Shown here in pieces: positions 34,241 through 44,915 of a DNA stretch of 64,000 bases. The position numbers and the translations under genes are program-made. The notes beneath the pieces are model-generated. The model was given only the letters and a program-made list of their open reading frames with translations. It ran no database searches and was not told the origin of the DNA. This DNA is from Desulforhopalus sp. (GTDB lineage Bacteria > Desulfobacterota > Desulfobulbia > Desulfobulbales > Desulfocapsaceae): contig JAOTRX010000007.1 of the NCBI GenBank assembly GCA_030247675.1, positions 244,537-308,536 on the forward strand, read 5' to 3'. How positions within the stretch are numbered: the stretch's first letter is position 1; every line of letters starts with the position of its first letter.

Positions 34241-35551
34241 ATGTCAGTACATTATTGGGATGAAGAGATGGAGACCCTGCCACGGGTCGGATTGGAATCA
34301 ATCCAGCTGCGGCGCTTGAAGCATCTGGTGGCAAGGGTGTACCGGACGGTTGAACCCTATCGCCGCAAGATGGATGCGGCCGGCGTCAAGCCTGAAGATA
34401 TTAAAAGCCTTGCTGATTTGGCCAAACTGCCCTTTACGGTCAAGGACGATCTGCGCGACAACTATCCCTTCGGCCTTTTCACTGTTCCCATGGAAGAGGT
34501 GGTGCGGGTCCACGCCTCATCGGGAACCACCGGCAAGGCGACCGTTGTCGGCTATACCGCAAAAGACATCGAGACCTGGTCGAATGTCATGGCCCGCGCC
34601 CTGTGCTGCGCCGGCGCCACCAAAGGCGATATGATCCACAACGCCTACGGCTACGGTCTTTTTACCGGCGGTCTTGGCGCCCACTACGGCATCGAGAGAC
34701 TGGGGGCGACGGCCATTCCGGTATCCGGCGGCAATTCCAAGCGGCAGATCAACATCATGAAGGATTTCGGCTCGACGGTGCTGCTCTCCACGCCGTCCTA
34801 CGCCCTCAATCTTGCCGATGCCATGGATGCCATGAAGATCGACCCGAAGTCGCTGTCGCTGCGCGTCGGGATCTTCGGCGCCGAGCCGTGGAGTGAGAGC
34901 ATGCGTGAGGAAGTGGAGCGTAAGCTCAATCTCAAGGCGACCGATATCTACGGCCTGTCCGAGATCATCGGACCGGGGGTTGCCCAGGAATGTCTGGTGA
35001 CCGACCGCGGCATGCATATCTGCGAAGACCATTTCCTGCCGGAGATCATCAATCCGGAGACCGGCGAGGTATTGCCACCGGGCGAGAAGGGCGAGCTGGT
35101 GTTCACGACGCTCACCAAGGAGGCCTTTCCACTCATCCGCTACCGGACCAAGGATATCTCCCGGCTCATTTACGAGCCCTGCGAGTGCGGCCGCACCCTG
35201 GTGCGTATGGAAAAAGTCACCGGCCGGACCGATGATATGCTGATCATCCGCGGCGTCAATGTCTTCCCATCGCAGGTCGAGCATGTCCTGCTTGGTGTCG
35301 AAGGGGTTGAGCCGCATTACCTGATTGTCGTAGAACGGGAGGGAAATCTTGACACCATGCAGGTGCAGGTCGAGGTCAGCGAAGGAATCTTCTCCGATGA
35401 GGTCCGCGTTCTGGAAAATCTGAGCAAGCACATTCAAAAAGAGATTAAAGATCTGCTTGGCGTCACCTGTAAGGTGAAACTGGTTGAACCGAAGACCATC
35501 CAGCGCAGTGAAGGCAAGGCGCAGCGGGTTATCGACAAGCGAAAAATCTGA
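34241..35551 (+). CDS. paaK: Phenylacetate-CoA ligase (first copy)
   Basis: 436 residues of the adenylate-forming PaaK family, which activates aryl-acetates with ATP and CoA. Motifs: ATP loop [37 protein letters not shown], and the C-terminal catalytic Lys region ending QRVIDKRKI. It is 41 bases downstream of iorB; RBS GGGAGAGG. With IorAB it fits salvage of aryl-acetates or the reverse carboxylation route to aromatic amino acids. Similar to the second copy at 36205. Confidence 0.94.
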   Translation: MSVHYWDEEMETLPRVGLESIQLRRLKHLVARVYRTVEPYRRKMDAAGVKPEDIKSLADLAKLPFTVKDDLRDNYPFGLFTVPMEEVVRVHASSGTTGKATVVGYTAKDIETWSNVMARALCCAGATKGDMIHNAYGYGLFTGGLGAHYGIERLGATAIPVSGGNSKRQINIMKDFGSTVLLSTPSYALNLADAMDAMKIDPKSLSLRVGIFGAEPWSESMREEVERKLNLKATDIYGLSEIIGPGVAQECLVTDRGMHICEDHFLPEIINPETGEVLPPGEKGELVFTTLTKEAFPLIRYRTKDISRLIYEPCECGRTLVRMEKVTGRTDDMLIIRGVNVFPSQVEHVLLGVEGVEPHYLIVVEREGNLDTMQVQVEVSEGIFSDEVRVLENLSKHIQKEIKDLLGVTCKVKLVEPKTIQRSEGKAQRVIDKRKI

Positions 35552-35566
35552 GAGAAGAGGGATACT

Positions 35567-35998
35567 ATGCTGGTAGAACAAATTGCCGTATTTTTAGAGA
35601 ATAAGTCCGGACGACTGGCGGAGATCACCGCCATCCTCGCCGAAAACGCCATCAACATTCGCGCCCTGTCTGTCGCCGATACCGCCGATTTCGGCATCCT
35701 CCGGCTGATCGTCGACAAGGTCGAGCAGGCCAAGGCGGTACTCCGTGAAAACGGCTTTACCGTTGGCAAGACCCAGGTCCTGGCAGTAGAGGTGGAGGAT
35801 AAGACTGGGGGCCTCGCCAGGGTGCTGAAGTGCATCAAAGAGGCCGGAATCAACGTCGAGTATATGTACGCCTTCGTCAATAAAACCGGGGAAAACGCCG
35901 TATTGATCTTCCGTTTCGAGAAGATGGAAGAGGCGATGGCCACCCTGCAAAAGGAAGGTTTTACCATCCTCAGCCGGGAGCAGATCTGCGGCCTGTAA
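35567..35998 (+). CDS. Tandem ACT domain protein
   Basis: 143 residues made of two ACT domains ([20 protein letters not shown], then [20 protein letters not shown]). It lies 15 bases after the first paaK, so the two are co-translated. ACT domains bind amino acids, and this one is probably a feedback sensor for aromatic amino acids in this pathway (inference from context). Confidence 0.92.
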   Translation: MLVEQIAVFLENKSGRLAEITAILAENAINIRALSVADTADFGILRLIVDKVEQAKAVLRENGFTVGKTQVLAVEVEDKTGGLARVLKCIKEAGINVEYMYAFVNKTGENAVLIFRFEKMEEAMATLQKEGFTILSREQICGL

Positions 35999-36100
35999 TT
36001 CCAATTGTCAATCAAGCATTAACTGTAGCTGCTGGGCTGTGCGGCTCCTCGCCGTACTGCTCTGTACTGTCTCGTCGTTGCTGGCTTGCAGCTTCGTTTC

Positions 36101-36134
36101 CATCTTGATTTAGAAATCATCTTGATTTAGAAAT
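36101..36134. repeat. 17-bp perfect tandem duplication
   Basis: CATCTTGATTTAGAAAT occurs twice without a gap (36101-36117, 36118-36134) in the 206-base gap between the ACT gene and the second paaK. Just upstream, 36030-36100 is rich in CTG/GTACTG motifs. It could affect the promoter of the second paaK; function unknown. Confidence 0.7.
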
Positions 36135-36204
36135 GGAATAATTCAAGCGGGGCAGCTCTCTGCGGTCGGCCCGTTTCACCTCAACCGTTACCTTTGAAAC
36201 CACT

Positions 36205-37503
36205 ATGTACTGGCAAAAAGATCAAGAGTGTCTGCCTCGGCCGGAGCTTCTAAAACTGCAGCTTGAACGGCTTACCCGCACCCTCTGCCGGGTGGCCAAT
36301 AATGTGCCGTTTTATCGCAACAAATTCAGTGAATTGAATCTCCATCCGGAGAAGATGCGGAGCCTTGAGGAGTTGCGCGACTATCCCTTTACCACCAAAC
36401 AGGACCTCCGCGATAACTATCCCTACGGCCTGTTCGCCGTGCCACTGCGCGATGTCGTCCGGGTGCATTCCTCCTCGGGAACCACCGGGATGGCCACGGT
36501 AGTCGGCTATAGCCGCAACGATATTGTCACCTGGTCGGACCTGGTGGCGAGAATTCTCTGCGGCGCCGGTGTCACCCCCGATGATGTTATCCAGATCGCC
36601 TTCGGCTATGGCCTGTTCACCGGCGGTTTTGGTCTGCATTATGGCGCCGAGCGGCTCGGGGCCTCGGTCATTCCCATATCCTCCGGCAACACCAAACGGC
36701 AGATCCAGATCATGCAGGATTTCAAGAGTACCGCCCTGGTCTGCACCCCGTCCTACGCCCTGAAAATGGCCGATGTGATGATGGATATGGGGATCAATCC
36801 CAATGGCCTGTCCCTGCGCTACGGCCTGTTCGGCGCCGAACCCTGGTCGGAGGCGATGCGCCAGGAGATCAACAGCCGCTTAGGCATCCGGGCCACCGAC
36901 AACTACGGCCTATCGGAGATAATGGGACCGGGCGTTGCCGGCGAATGCCAGGAATGTAACGGTCTGCATATCAACGAAGATCATTTCCTGGTCGAGGTCC
37001 TCGACCCCGATACCCTGGAGCCGGTGGCTCCGGGAGAGGTTGGCGAATTGGTTCTGACCACGCTTACCAAGGAGGCCTTCCCGGTCATTCGCTACCGAAC
37101 CAGAGACCTGACCCGTCTGATAACCGAGCCCTGTCCCTGCGGCCGGACTCTTGTGCGGATGAGCCGGATCATGGGGCGTTCCGACGATATGCTGATTATC
37201 AAAGGGGTCAATGTCTTTCCCACCCAGATCGAGGCGGTGCTTTTTGATATTGAAGGCACCGAGCCACACTACCGGCTGATTGTCGAACGGGAGAACAATC
37301 AGGACAAGCTGACGGTATTGGTCGAGGTTGTCGAATCGATCTTCTTTGACGAGATGAAAAAGCAGAAGGCCCTGGTTGAAACCATCAAGAAGCGCCTGGC
37401 CTCGGAACTGGGCATCGGGGTGGAGATCAAGCTTGTCGAGGAACGGTCGCTGGAGCGTTTTGAAGGCAAGGGGGCACGGGTTATCGACAAGCGTCAGCTC
37501 TAG
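36205..37503 (+). CDS. paaK: Phenylacetate-CoA ligase (second copy)
   Basis: 432 residues; family motifs [37 protein letters not shown] and a RVIDKRQL end. It shares most of its length with the ligase at 34241 but differs throughout, so it is an old paralogue, perhaps with a different aryl-acid preference. Its ribosome-binding site is weak. Three 54-bp repeats begin 54 bases after its stop codon. Confidence 0.94.
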   Translation: MYWQKDQECLPRPELLKLQLERLTRTLCRVANNVPFYRNKFSELNLHPEKMRSLEELRDYPFTTKQDLRDNYPYGLFAVPLRDVVRVHSSSGTTGMATVVGYSRNDIVTWSDLVARILCGAGVTPDDVIQIAFGYGLFTGGFGLHYGAERLGASVIPISSGNTKRQIQIMQDFKSTALVCTPSYALKMADVMMDMGINPNGLSLRYGLFGAEPWSEAMRQEINSRLGIRATDNYGLSEIMGPGVAGECQECNGLHINEDHFLVEVLDPDTLEPVAPGEVGELVLTTLTKEAFPVIRYRTRDLTRLITEPCPCGRTLVRMSRIMGRSDDMLIIKGVNVFPTQIEAVLFDIEGTEPHYRLIVERENNQDKLTVLVEVVESIFFDEMKKQKALVETIKKRLASELGIGVEIKLVEERSLERFEGKGARVIDKRQL

Positions 37504-37520
37504 GCCCGGATGTTTTTTGA

Positions 37521-37549
37521 GCACCGCTTCCCTGTCGCTGGGGCGGTGC
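37521..37549. other. Hairpin after the second paaK
   Basis: GCACCGC (37521-37527) pairs with GCGGTGC (37543-37549). There is no T tract downstream, so it is a weak terminator candidate. It sits just before the repeat array. Confidence 0.3.
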
Positions 37550-37557
37550 CGGATCTT

Positions 37558-37719
37558 ATACCGCAAGGGCATGAGTTTCGTTTGAGCAGACGAGCTGCTC
37601 GACTCAGCTATATACCGCAAGGGCATGAGTTTCGTTTGAGCAGACGAGCTGCTCGACTCAGCTATATACCGCAAGGGCATGAGTTTCGTTTGAGCAGACG
37701 AGCTGTTCAACTCAGCTTT
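37558..37719. repeat. Three tandem copies of a 54-bp repeat element
   Basis: Units start at 37558, 37612 and 37666, exactly 54 bases apart, each beginning ATACCGCAAGGGCATGAG and containing the hairpin GAGCAG-ACGAG-CTGCTC. Copies 1 and 2 are identical in the compared part; copy 3 differs in its last third. Units abut without spacers, so this is not a CRISPR. Single relatives occur at 42347 and 60285. The last bases of copy 3 give the stop codon of the minus-strand AIG2-like gene. Confidence 0.92.
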
Positions 37720-38152
37720 ATTCTCCCGCTGATCCCGGCGGGATTTTTTGAAACCCCAGATAGGCCGAGAGAAACCGCGATTTTCCCACCGCGATAAAAT
37801 GCTCATAGCTCCACGGCTCGCCGGTCAAAAGCTCTTTATGCTCGGGGTGAATGACGTAGACAGCAGCGGCGCAAAGGCCACGGCCTTCGGTTACGACCTG
37901 CACCTCCCGGCGGAGGTACTGCCTGCCCTCGAAACGGTCGAGCCGCTCCATGGCGGATGGTGGCAGATCCAGGTAGAGGACGCCTGCAACCTCACTCCCC
38001 GGCTGGGCGATGATGCCCGGATACTCCTCGCCGCGAATCCGCGAACGAAAATAGTCCTTGAGGCTTGCCGGGACGAAGTCAGGCTGGCAGCTGGCAACCT
38101 GGAACATGATATCACTGCACATCAGTGAGCCGTAGGTAAAGAGATTGAGCAT
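37718..38152 (-). CDS. AIG2/gamma-glutamylcyclotransferase-like protein
   Basis: 144 residues from the ATG at 38152; the longer open frame upstream overlaps rph and lacks family similarity. The family N-terminus LFTYGSLM is present, followed by GEEYPGI, AGVLYLDLPPSAMERLDRFEG (with the catalytic Glu) and YLRREVQV. Relatives release 5-oxoproline from gamma-glutamyl amines or peptides. Its TAA stop (37718-37720) lies at the end of the repeat array, so the element defines its 3' end. Confidence 0.88.
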   Translation of the reverse strand: MLNLFTYGSLMCSDIMFQVASCQPDFVPASLKDYFRSRIRGEEYPGIIAQPGSEVAGVLYLDLPPSAMERLDRFEGRQYLRREVQVVTEGRGLCAAAVYVIHPEHKELLTGEPWSYEHFIAVGKSRFLSAYLGFQKIPPGSAGE

Positions 38153-38213
38153 GGCGGTGTAAACGGTAGTTATTAAAGGTGATAAGAAATTTTGCATTAT
38201 ACGATGGAGAACC

Positions 38214-38930
<717 letters not shown>

Positions 38931-38953
38931 TTCAATCGTCAAGGACTATAATA

Positions 38954-39535
38954 ATGCGAAGAAAATTCAATGAGATAAGTAATAAAAGTACGATTGACGA
39001 GATCCTCCTCCGCTGCCGTGTCGGCAGACTGGCGACCACCGGCGGCGACGGCTATCCGTATATCACCCCGGTTAATTATGTTTACATGGATGGGGCAGTC
39101 TATTTTCATTGCGCCAGGCAGGGTGAAAAACTCGACAATCTGCAACGCGATCCCAAGGTGTGCTTTGCCGTCGATCGGCCGCTTGCCTACCTCGACACCG
39201 CCTACGACAAGAGTATGCCGGTCTGTGATGTCGGCCAGTATTACCAGTCGGTGGTCATTCGCGGCCGGGCGGAGATTGTCGAGGATGTCGTGGAAAAGGT
39301 GGCCGCCCTCAATGCCCTTATGGCCTGCCATGAAAATGTTCCGGACTTCGCCGAGATAACCGCCGAAACGCCGGCGGTGGCCTTGTGCACCGTTGTGGCG
39401 GTGCGGGTAGAACAGGTCACTGGTAAGGCCAACCTGGGTCAGAAAAAGCCCGCCGCCGAGAAGGAGAAAATTTGCGCGTATCTGCGCCGGAGGGGACTGC
39501 CGGGCGATCTGGAGGCCGCCGATCTTATCGGTTAG
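38954..39535 (+). CDS. Pyridoxamine 5'-phosphate oxidase-like flavin protein
   Basis: 193 residues from the ATG at 38954 (AAGGA upstream). It matches the NimA/PNPOx-like split-barrel family: RVGRLATTGGDGYPYITPVNYVY, VYFHCARQGEKLDNL, VCFAVDR and YQSVVIRGRAEIV. These bind FMN and reduce nitro groups or bind haem; substrate unknown. It is 23 bases after rph. Confidence 0.88.
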   Translation: MRRKFNEISNKSTIDEILLRCRVGRLATTGGDGYPYITPVNYVYMDGAVYFHCARQGEKLDNLQRDPKVCFAVDRPLAYLDTAYDKSMPVCDVGQYYQSVVIRGRAEIVEDVVEKVAALNALMACHENVPDFAEITAETPAVALCTVVAVRVEQVTGKANLGQKKPAAEKEKICAYLRRRGLPGDLEAADLIG

Positions 39536-39637
39536 CCGAGGACGGAACCGGTCAGTGCAGATCGTTCAGGCAAGGAGTCGCTACAGGGATTGACGGTTTA
39601 CCGGGATGGCGCCAAAAATTTTGAGAGGAGGGGAACA

Positions 39638-42331
39638 ATGCATCTGGCTCTGGGTGTGGTGATTGGTTTTCTCGTAATGCTCCAGTTTGGCTTTGGCCAT
39701 GCTCTTCTCGGTGGTCTGGTCGGGGCCTTGGCGGCGGAGGTACTCTCTCTTCGTAAGCGCCTGAATATCTTGGAACAAAAACCTGAAACCAAGGGCAGGC
39801 AGGAACAGGAAGTTGTCTTTTCACCGGTCAATGCCCAACCGGCCGCACCTGCTCGCCCTGCCGCACCGCTTGCAAGGCCACGGCCGGTACCGGTTGCCGC
39901 TCCATCCATGGCTGGTAGCAGTCACCAGCCGCCTAAGGAGCGGCAGCCAAACCTCCTCGACCGGTTTTTTGCGACCCTTGGCCAGGGGGCTGCCCGAGCC
40001 ACCTCGACAATCAAAGAATTCTTCAGTACCGGCAATGTCGTATTGAAAATCGGTGTCATCATCGTCTTCTTCGGTGTCGCCTTCCTTCTCAAGTATGCCG
40101 CCCAGCGGGACATGGTGCCGCTTGAACTGCGTCTTGCAGGTGTAGCGATCTCCGGTATGGCGATGCTGGCAACCGGCTGGTGGCTGCGCCGCCGCAAGAC
40201 CGGCTACGGCCTGGTTCTGCAAGGCGGAGGGGTCGGTATTCTCTACCTGGTGGTCTTTGGCGCCGCCAAGCTCTATGGCTTCTTGCCCATGGTCTTCGCC
40301 CTGGCGGTAATGGTCGGCCTGGTCGCCCTGTCCTGTCTGCTGGCGGTCCTTCAGGACGCCAAGTCCCTGGCGGTCTTCGGTATTGTTGGCGGCTTTCTCG
40401 CCCCGGTGCTGATGTCGACGGGTGGCGGCAGCCACGTCATGCTGTTTTCCTACTACGGTCTCCTCAATGCCGGGATCTTCGGCATCGCCTGGATGAAGGC
40501 CTGGCGCGACCTCAATCTCATCGGTTTTGTCTTTACCTTTGCCATCGGCACCTTCTGGGGCAGCAGCGGTTACCGGCCCGAGCACTTCGCCACCACCGAA
40601 CCCTTCCTCCTGATATTCTTTGTCTTTTATGCTGGCATTGCCATTCTCTTTGCCCATCGCCAACCGGTCAATCTGCGGGGATTTATTGACGGTCCCCTGG
40701 TCTTTGGTCTGCCCCTGGTGGTTTCCGGCCTGCAGTATTATCTGGTCATGGATACTCAATACGGTCTGGCTTTGTCGGCCCTTGGCTTTGGCCTTTTTTA
40801 CCTGAGCCTGGCAACCTTTTTGTGGCGCAGGCTCAGCGAGCGGATGCATCTGCTTGCCGAGGCATTTCTGGCACTCGGGGTGGTCTTTGGTACTCTGGCC
40901 ATCCCTCTGGCTCTCGACGGACGCTGGTCGGCCTCGATCTGGGCCCTGGAAGGGGCGGGAATGGTATGGGTCGGAGTACGGCAGCAGCGGGTGGTTGCCC
41001 GTCACTTCGGCCTGCTGTTGCAAGCGGCGGCGGCCTTCATCTTCCTTGATTCGGTATGGTATCCGTTCAAGGCCTGGCCCTTTGCCAATCATCATTTCCT
41101 CGGTTGCGGATTTTTGGCCGGCGCCGGTCTGCTATCCGGATATTATCTCGATCGGCACAACGGTGAACTGAAAACCTGGGAGCGCTTTTACCCTTTGCCT
41201 CTGCTCGCCTGGGGCCTTGCCTGGTGGTATATCGGCGGGTTGCGGGAGGTGGACAGGCAACTGCCTGCCCGGGAGACGCTACACGGTTTTCTCCTCTATT
41301 GCTCGGCCACCACGATGCTTGTTGGCATTGCCGTGAAAAAGATTCACTGGCCTCGGCTGGCTTTGGCCCTGCTGCTGCAGTTGCCGGCAATGGTAATCCT
41401 TGTACCGGTAAGTTTCCTCGATCTCCATTCAGGTTCGCACCTGCTTGCCGGCTGGGGACTGGCTGCCTGGGCCATTGCCTTTATCGTCCAGTACCGGCTT
41501 CTCCATCTCTTTACCGGGGCATGGTCACGGCGTATCGAAATTGCCTGGCATCTCGGCACCCTCTGGTTGCTGGTCTTTGTCCTCAGTCATGAGGCGGCTT
41601 GGGCGGTAGGCCGCTTGACCGGGCTGGCTTCGGTTTGGGCATGGGTGTGCTGGGCGGTGGTACCCATCGGCGGCCTTTTCCTGCTGATGAATTGGCCAAA
41701 TCTGACTCTCTGGCCTGTTGGGACATTTCGCTCGGCATATCTCGGGGTGGGAACCGTCCCACTCGCCGCAGCCCTTTGCATCTGGCTTGTCGCCTCCTTC
41801 AGCTTTGCCGGGAACCCAAGCCCACTCCCCTATCTGCCGGTCATAAATCCCCTGGAAATTTCTGGAATCATGGCAGTTTTTACCCTCTTTATGACACTGT
41901 CCCGGTGGACGGATATCGCTTCCTTCGGTGGTAAGCTGCCAAAGGAAAAACAGCTGCGCGGGGTGGTGGGTGTGCTGCTCTTCTTCCTTGTCAACAGTGT
42001 TGTCGCCCGGTCTGTGCATTTTTATGCCGGTATTCCTTACTATGCCGATTCACTGTATCATTCGGCGATTTTCCAGGCGGCCATTGCCGCACTATGGGGT
42101 GTCAGTGCCCTGGCGATAACTATTTGGGCGACCCGGCGAGGCAGCAGGCCACTGTGGACCGTGGGTGCCATTTTGCTCAGCATGGTGGTGTTGAAGCTGT
42201 TCATTGTTGATCTTTCAAGAACGGGTACCATCGCTCGTATTGTCTCGTTTCTGGTGGTGGGGGTGCTGATGCTCATTATCGGCTATTTTTCACCCATGCC
42301 GCCGAAGAAAAGTGAGGAAAAAAGTCCATGA
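39638..42331 (+). CDS. DUF2339 multi-pass membrane protein
   Basis: 897 residues from the ATG at 39638 (GAGAGGAGGGG upstream). A short N-terminal membrane segment and a Pro/Ala-rich linker precede about 25 further hydrophobic segments. Family signature: VVLKIGVIIVFFGVAFLLKYAAQRD and LVLQGGGVGILYLVVFGAAKLY. It is consistently paired with a DUF3999 gene, as here. Biochemical role unknown; a cell-envelope function is inferred from the membrane layout. Confidence 0.9.
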   Translation: MHLALGVVIGFLVMLQFGFGHALLGGLVGALAAEVLSLRKRLNILEQKPETKGRQEQEVVFSPVNAQPAAPARPAAPLARPRPVPVAAPSMAGSSHQPPKERQPNLLDRFFATLGQGAARATSTIKEFFSTGNVVLKIGVIIVFFGVAFLLKYAAQRDMVPLELRLAGVAISGMAMLATGWWLRRRKTGYGLVLQGGGVGILYLVVFGAAKLYGFLPMVFALAVMVGLVALSCLLAVLQDAKSLAVFGIVGGFLAPVLMSTGGGSHVMLFSYYGLLNAGIFGIAWMKAWRDLNLIGFVFTFAIGTFWGSSGYRPEHFATTEPFLLIFFVFYAGIAILFAHRQPVNLRGFIDGPLVFGLPLVVSGLQYYLVMDTQYGLALSALGFGLFYLSLATFLWRRLSERMHLLAEAFLALGVVFGTLAIPLALDGRWSASIWALEGAGMVWVGVRQQRVVARHFGLLLQAAAAFIFLDSVWYPFKAWPFANHHFLGCGFLAGAGLLSGYYLDRHNGELKTWERFYPLPLLAWGLAWWYIGGLREVDRQLPARETLHGFLLYCSATTMLVGIAVKKIHWPRLALALLLQLPAMVILVPVSFLDLHSGSHLLAGWGLAAWAIAFIVQYRLLHLFTGAWSRRIEIAWHLGTLWLLVFVLSHEAAWAVGRLTGLASVWAWVCWAVVPIGGLFLLMNWPNLTLWPVGTFRSAYLGVGTVPLAAALCIWLVASFSFAGNPSPLPYLPVINPLEISGIMAVFTLFMTLSRWTDIASFGGKLPKEKQLRGVVGVLLFFLVNSVVARSVHFYAGIPYYADSLYHSAIFQAAIAALWGVSALAITIWATRRGSRPLWTVGAILLSMVVLKLFIVDLSRTGTIARIVSFLVVGVLMLIIGYFSPMPPKKSEEKSP

Positions 42332-43797
42332 GATACCTCTTTCTAAAACCGCAAGGGCATAGGTTTCGTTTTTGCAGACGAGCTACTCAACTCAGTTTTA
42401 CAATGATACCGCTGCTTGCCCTGCAGGCTGCTTTTGCCGGTACTCAGGAGGTACGGCCTGACGATTTCGCCGCCGGCTACTACCTGGAGGTGACCAGCCC
42501 CGGCCCCCTCTATTCCCTGGAGCTGCCGCTGGATGTGTACCGGACGGTACGCCGTCCGGATCTCGGCGATATCCGGGTATTCAATGGAGCGGGAGAGGTG
42601 GTGCCGCACAGTTTACGAGATGTGGCAGTGCCTCCCGAGGCGGTTCGGAAAAAGGCCAGTGTGCCGTTTTTCCCCCTGTTTGAAAATACCGCCAACCCCG
42701 GCCAATCCGATCTGGCGATGCAGGTTGTTCGTAACAGCAGCGGTACCATCGTCAGTATCAATGCCGATCCTAAGCCCGGAGCCGGTGGCCCGCAAACAAC
42801 CAGCTACCTTCTGGATCTCAGCGGCTTGAAGACGCCGGTTGGCGAACTGGATGTGCATTGGATCGCTGGACAGGGCTCTCCCGTCTACGCGGTGACCGTG
42901 CAGCATAGCAGCGACCTGCAGCGTTGGATTCCCTTAGTTGCCAATGCCCCCCTCGCCGACCTGCAGCATGGTGGGGCGCGGGTCGAAAAGAGGAATATCA
43001 TTCTACCCTACGGCCCGCAGAAATACCTGCGGCTGACCTGGCAGGGTGGCACGCCTCTTGTCCTGAACCGGGTGGACGCCGTCTCGCCGATTGTCCCATC
43101 GCGCCAGCCGCGGCAATGGGATGATCTCGGCAGCGGTGTTGTCGATACTGGCGAAAAGGTACCGGCACTAAACTATAAGACCTCCCTCCGCCTGCCGGTC
43201 AGCAGTGCCCAGATGGTCTTTTTTGATAAAAACCCGACGGCAAGGATAGCCCTGCAGTCGCGGCCTACCGACAAAGATCCCTGGCATACCCGTTGCGAGC
43301 AGGTGTTTTATAAGCTTAGTTTCACAGCCTCGGAGGTGCGCAATGAACCCTGTGTCTTCCAACCGACTACCGATACCCTCTGGCGGGCGGTGGTACGTGA
43401 AGATGGGGCGGGGATAGGATCCCGGCAACAGATCCCGACCCTGCAGCTTGGCTGGAATCCCAGCGAACTGGTGTTTATCGGCAGGGGGGAGCCGCCATTT
43501 CTCCTTGCCTTCGGCAGTGCCGGACTCGAGCAGCAGGACCGGGGCGACAGTACCGTCGTCCTCCAGGCGCTCAACGCCGGCCCGGCAAATCAGGGGATTG
43601 GTTCGGCTCGTCTTGGCAGCAGAAGGGAATTGGGCGGGGAAAGGGCGCTGAAAAGTCTGCCGCCTCCGCCGCCATGGAAGAAGTGGCTGCTTTGGGGCGT
43701 TTTGGTTGCTGGTGTCGCCTGTCTGGCGGGGATGGCCCGTAGCCTTATCAAGGAAATGAATAAAAAGGCAATAAATCAGACGACGTCCGAGAAGTAA
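42328..43797 (+). CDS. DUF3999 family protein with a repeat inserted in its signal peptide
   Basis: 489 residues from the ATG at 42328, which overlaps the DUF2339 stop (ATGA). Most of the chain is an extracytoplasmic DUF3999 domain (LEVTSPGPLYSLELPLDVYR, GDIRVFNGAGEVVPHSLRD), with a C-terminal membrane helix (WLLWGVLVAGVACLAGMA). Codons 8-25 (PQGHRFRFCRRATQLSFT) are the 54-bp repeat. Removing those 18 codons gives MRYLFLK joined to MIPLLALQAAFA, a clean signal peptide. Translation could also start at the ATG at 42403. Partner of the DUF2339 protein. Confidence 0.87.
   Translation: MRYLFLKPQGHRFRFCRRATQLSFTMIPLLALQAAFAGTQEVRPDDFAAGYYLEVTSPGPLYSLELPLDVYRTVRRPDLGDIRVFNGAGEVVPHSLRDVAVPPEAVRKKASVPFFPLFENTANPGQSDLAMQVVRNSSGTIVSINADPKPGAGGPQTTSYLLDLSGLKTPVGELDVHWIAGQGSPVYAVTVQHSSDLQRWIPLVANAPLADLQHGGARVEKRNIILPYGPQKYLRLTWQGGTPLVLNRVDAVSPIVPSRQPRQWDDLGSGVVDTGEKVPALNYKTSLRLPVSSAQMVFFDKNPTARIALQSRPTDKDPWHTRCEQVFYKLSFTASEVRNEPCVFQPTTDTLWRAVVREDGAGIGSRQQIPTLQLGWNPSELVFIGRGEPPFLLAFGSAGLEQQDRGDSTVVLQALNAGPANQGIGSARLGSRRELGGERALKSLPPPPPWKKWLLWGVLVAGVACLAGMARSLIKEMNKKAINQTTSEK
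42347..42400. repeat. 54-bp repeat element inside a coding sequence
   Basis: CCGCAAGGGCATAGGTTTCG and the rest of the unit match the tandem array at 37558 with several base changes. It is inserted in frame near the start of the DUF3999 gene. One arm of the internal hairpin is decayed. Confidence 0.88.
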
Positions 43798-43914
43798 CCG
43801 GGTACTGTACCTGTTCGTCAAAGGCAAGGGAGCTGACTCGGCAATCCCTCATGGAGACTGCGGGGAAAATCTTCTTTGTTGAAGTATTTTCATAAATTTT
43901 CAGGGAAATAAAGA

Positions 43915-44877
43915 ATGTTCCGATCATTTTATCAAAGCAGGAAGTGGTTTGTTTGGGCCTATGGCGGTGGCTTGGTGTTACTGCTTGCCCTGTTTTTCCA
44001 GGTGCAGCTGACGGTTCAACTCAATGAATGGTACGGCGGCTTTTACAATATCCTACAAAAGGCTACCGAACATAAGGTTGAAGAGTTCTGGGCGAGCATG
44101 GTGCAGTTTGCCAGGATTGCCTTCCCCTACGTGTTGATTGCCACCCTCACCTCGTACTTTACCCGGGTCTACTCCTTTAAATGGCGGGAGGCCATGACCT
44201 TTTCCTACGTGGCAAAATGGCAGCTTGTCGAAACCGAGGTGGAGGGTGCCAGCCAGCGTATCCAGGAGGATATCTACCGCTTTGCCAGGATTGTCGAAAG
44301 CCTCGGCCTGCAGGTCATCCGGGCGATCATGACCCTTATTGCCTTTTTGCCGATTCTCTGGGGCCTGAGCAAGGGTGTTGATCTGGAGCTGATCAAGACG
44401 GTCCCCGGCAGCCTGGTTTGGGTGGCCCTGATAGTCTCTCTTGGCGGCCTGCTGATTTCCTGGTTTGTCGGCATCAAACTGCCGGGCCTGGAGTATAACA
44501 ATCAAAAGGTGGAGGCGGCCTTCCGCAAGGAGCTGGTTTATGCCGAGGACGATAAGGTAAAATATGGCCGCACCGAGACCATCGTCGAGCTCTTCACCGG
44601 CCTGAAGTTCAACTACAACCGGCTGTTTCTCCACTATGGCTATTTTGATATCTGGGTCAATTTCTTCGAGCAGCTGATGGTCATCGTCCCCTACCTGATC
44701 ATGGGGTCGGGCTTGTTCTCCGGGCTCATCACCCTCGGTGTGCTGGTGCAGGTATCGAACGCCTTCAGCAAGGTGCGCGAGTCCTTCTCCATCTTTATCG
44801 CCAACTGGACGACCATCACCGAACTTCGCTCCATCCACAAGCGTCTCAAGGAATTTCAGCTAAATATAAACTACTGA
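43915..44877 (+). CDS. sbmA: SbmA/BacA-family membrane transporter
   Basis: 320 residues, about six membrane segments, the size of single-domain SbmA-like proteins. Recognisable stretches: FYQSRKWFVWAYGGG, LNEWYGGFYNILQKA, TRVYSFKWREAMTFSY, EGASQRIQEDIYRFARIVE and NWTTITELRSIHKRLKEF. The family imports peptides and related compounds, driven by the proton gradient. No ATPase domain is present. Confidence 0.9.
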   Translation: MFRSFYQSRKWFVWAYGGGLVLLLALFFQVQLTVQLNEWYGGFYNILQKATEHKVEEFWASMVQFARIAFPYVLIATLTSYFTRVYSFKWREAMTFSYVAKWQLVETEVEGASQRIQEDIYRFARIVESLGLQVIRAIMTLIAFLPILWGLSKGVDLELIKTVPGSLVWVALIVSLGGLLISWFVGIKLPGLEYNNQKVEAAFRKELVYAEDDKVKYGRTETIVELFTGLKFNYNRLFLHYGYFDIWVNFFEQLMVIVPYLIMGSGLFSGLITLGVLVQVSNAFSKVRESFSIFIANWTTITELRSIHKRLKEFQLNINY

Positions 44878-44915
44878 TGATGCGGCAGGTATTTTAGGCC
44901 GCCGGAGGCATCGGC

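Noticed and set aside
37558..37719. CRISPR array
   Set aside because: The 54-bp units abut with no spacers, and there are no cas genes.
37510..37797. A 95-residue plus-strand protein
   Set aside because: It is the translation of the tandem 54-bp repeats; no RBS and no independent similarity.
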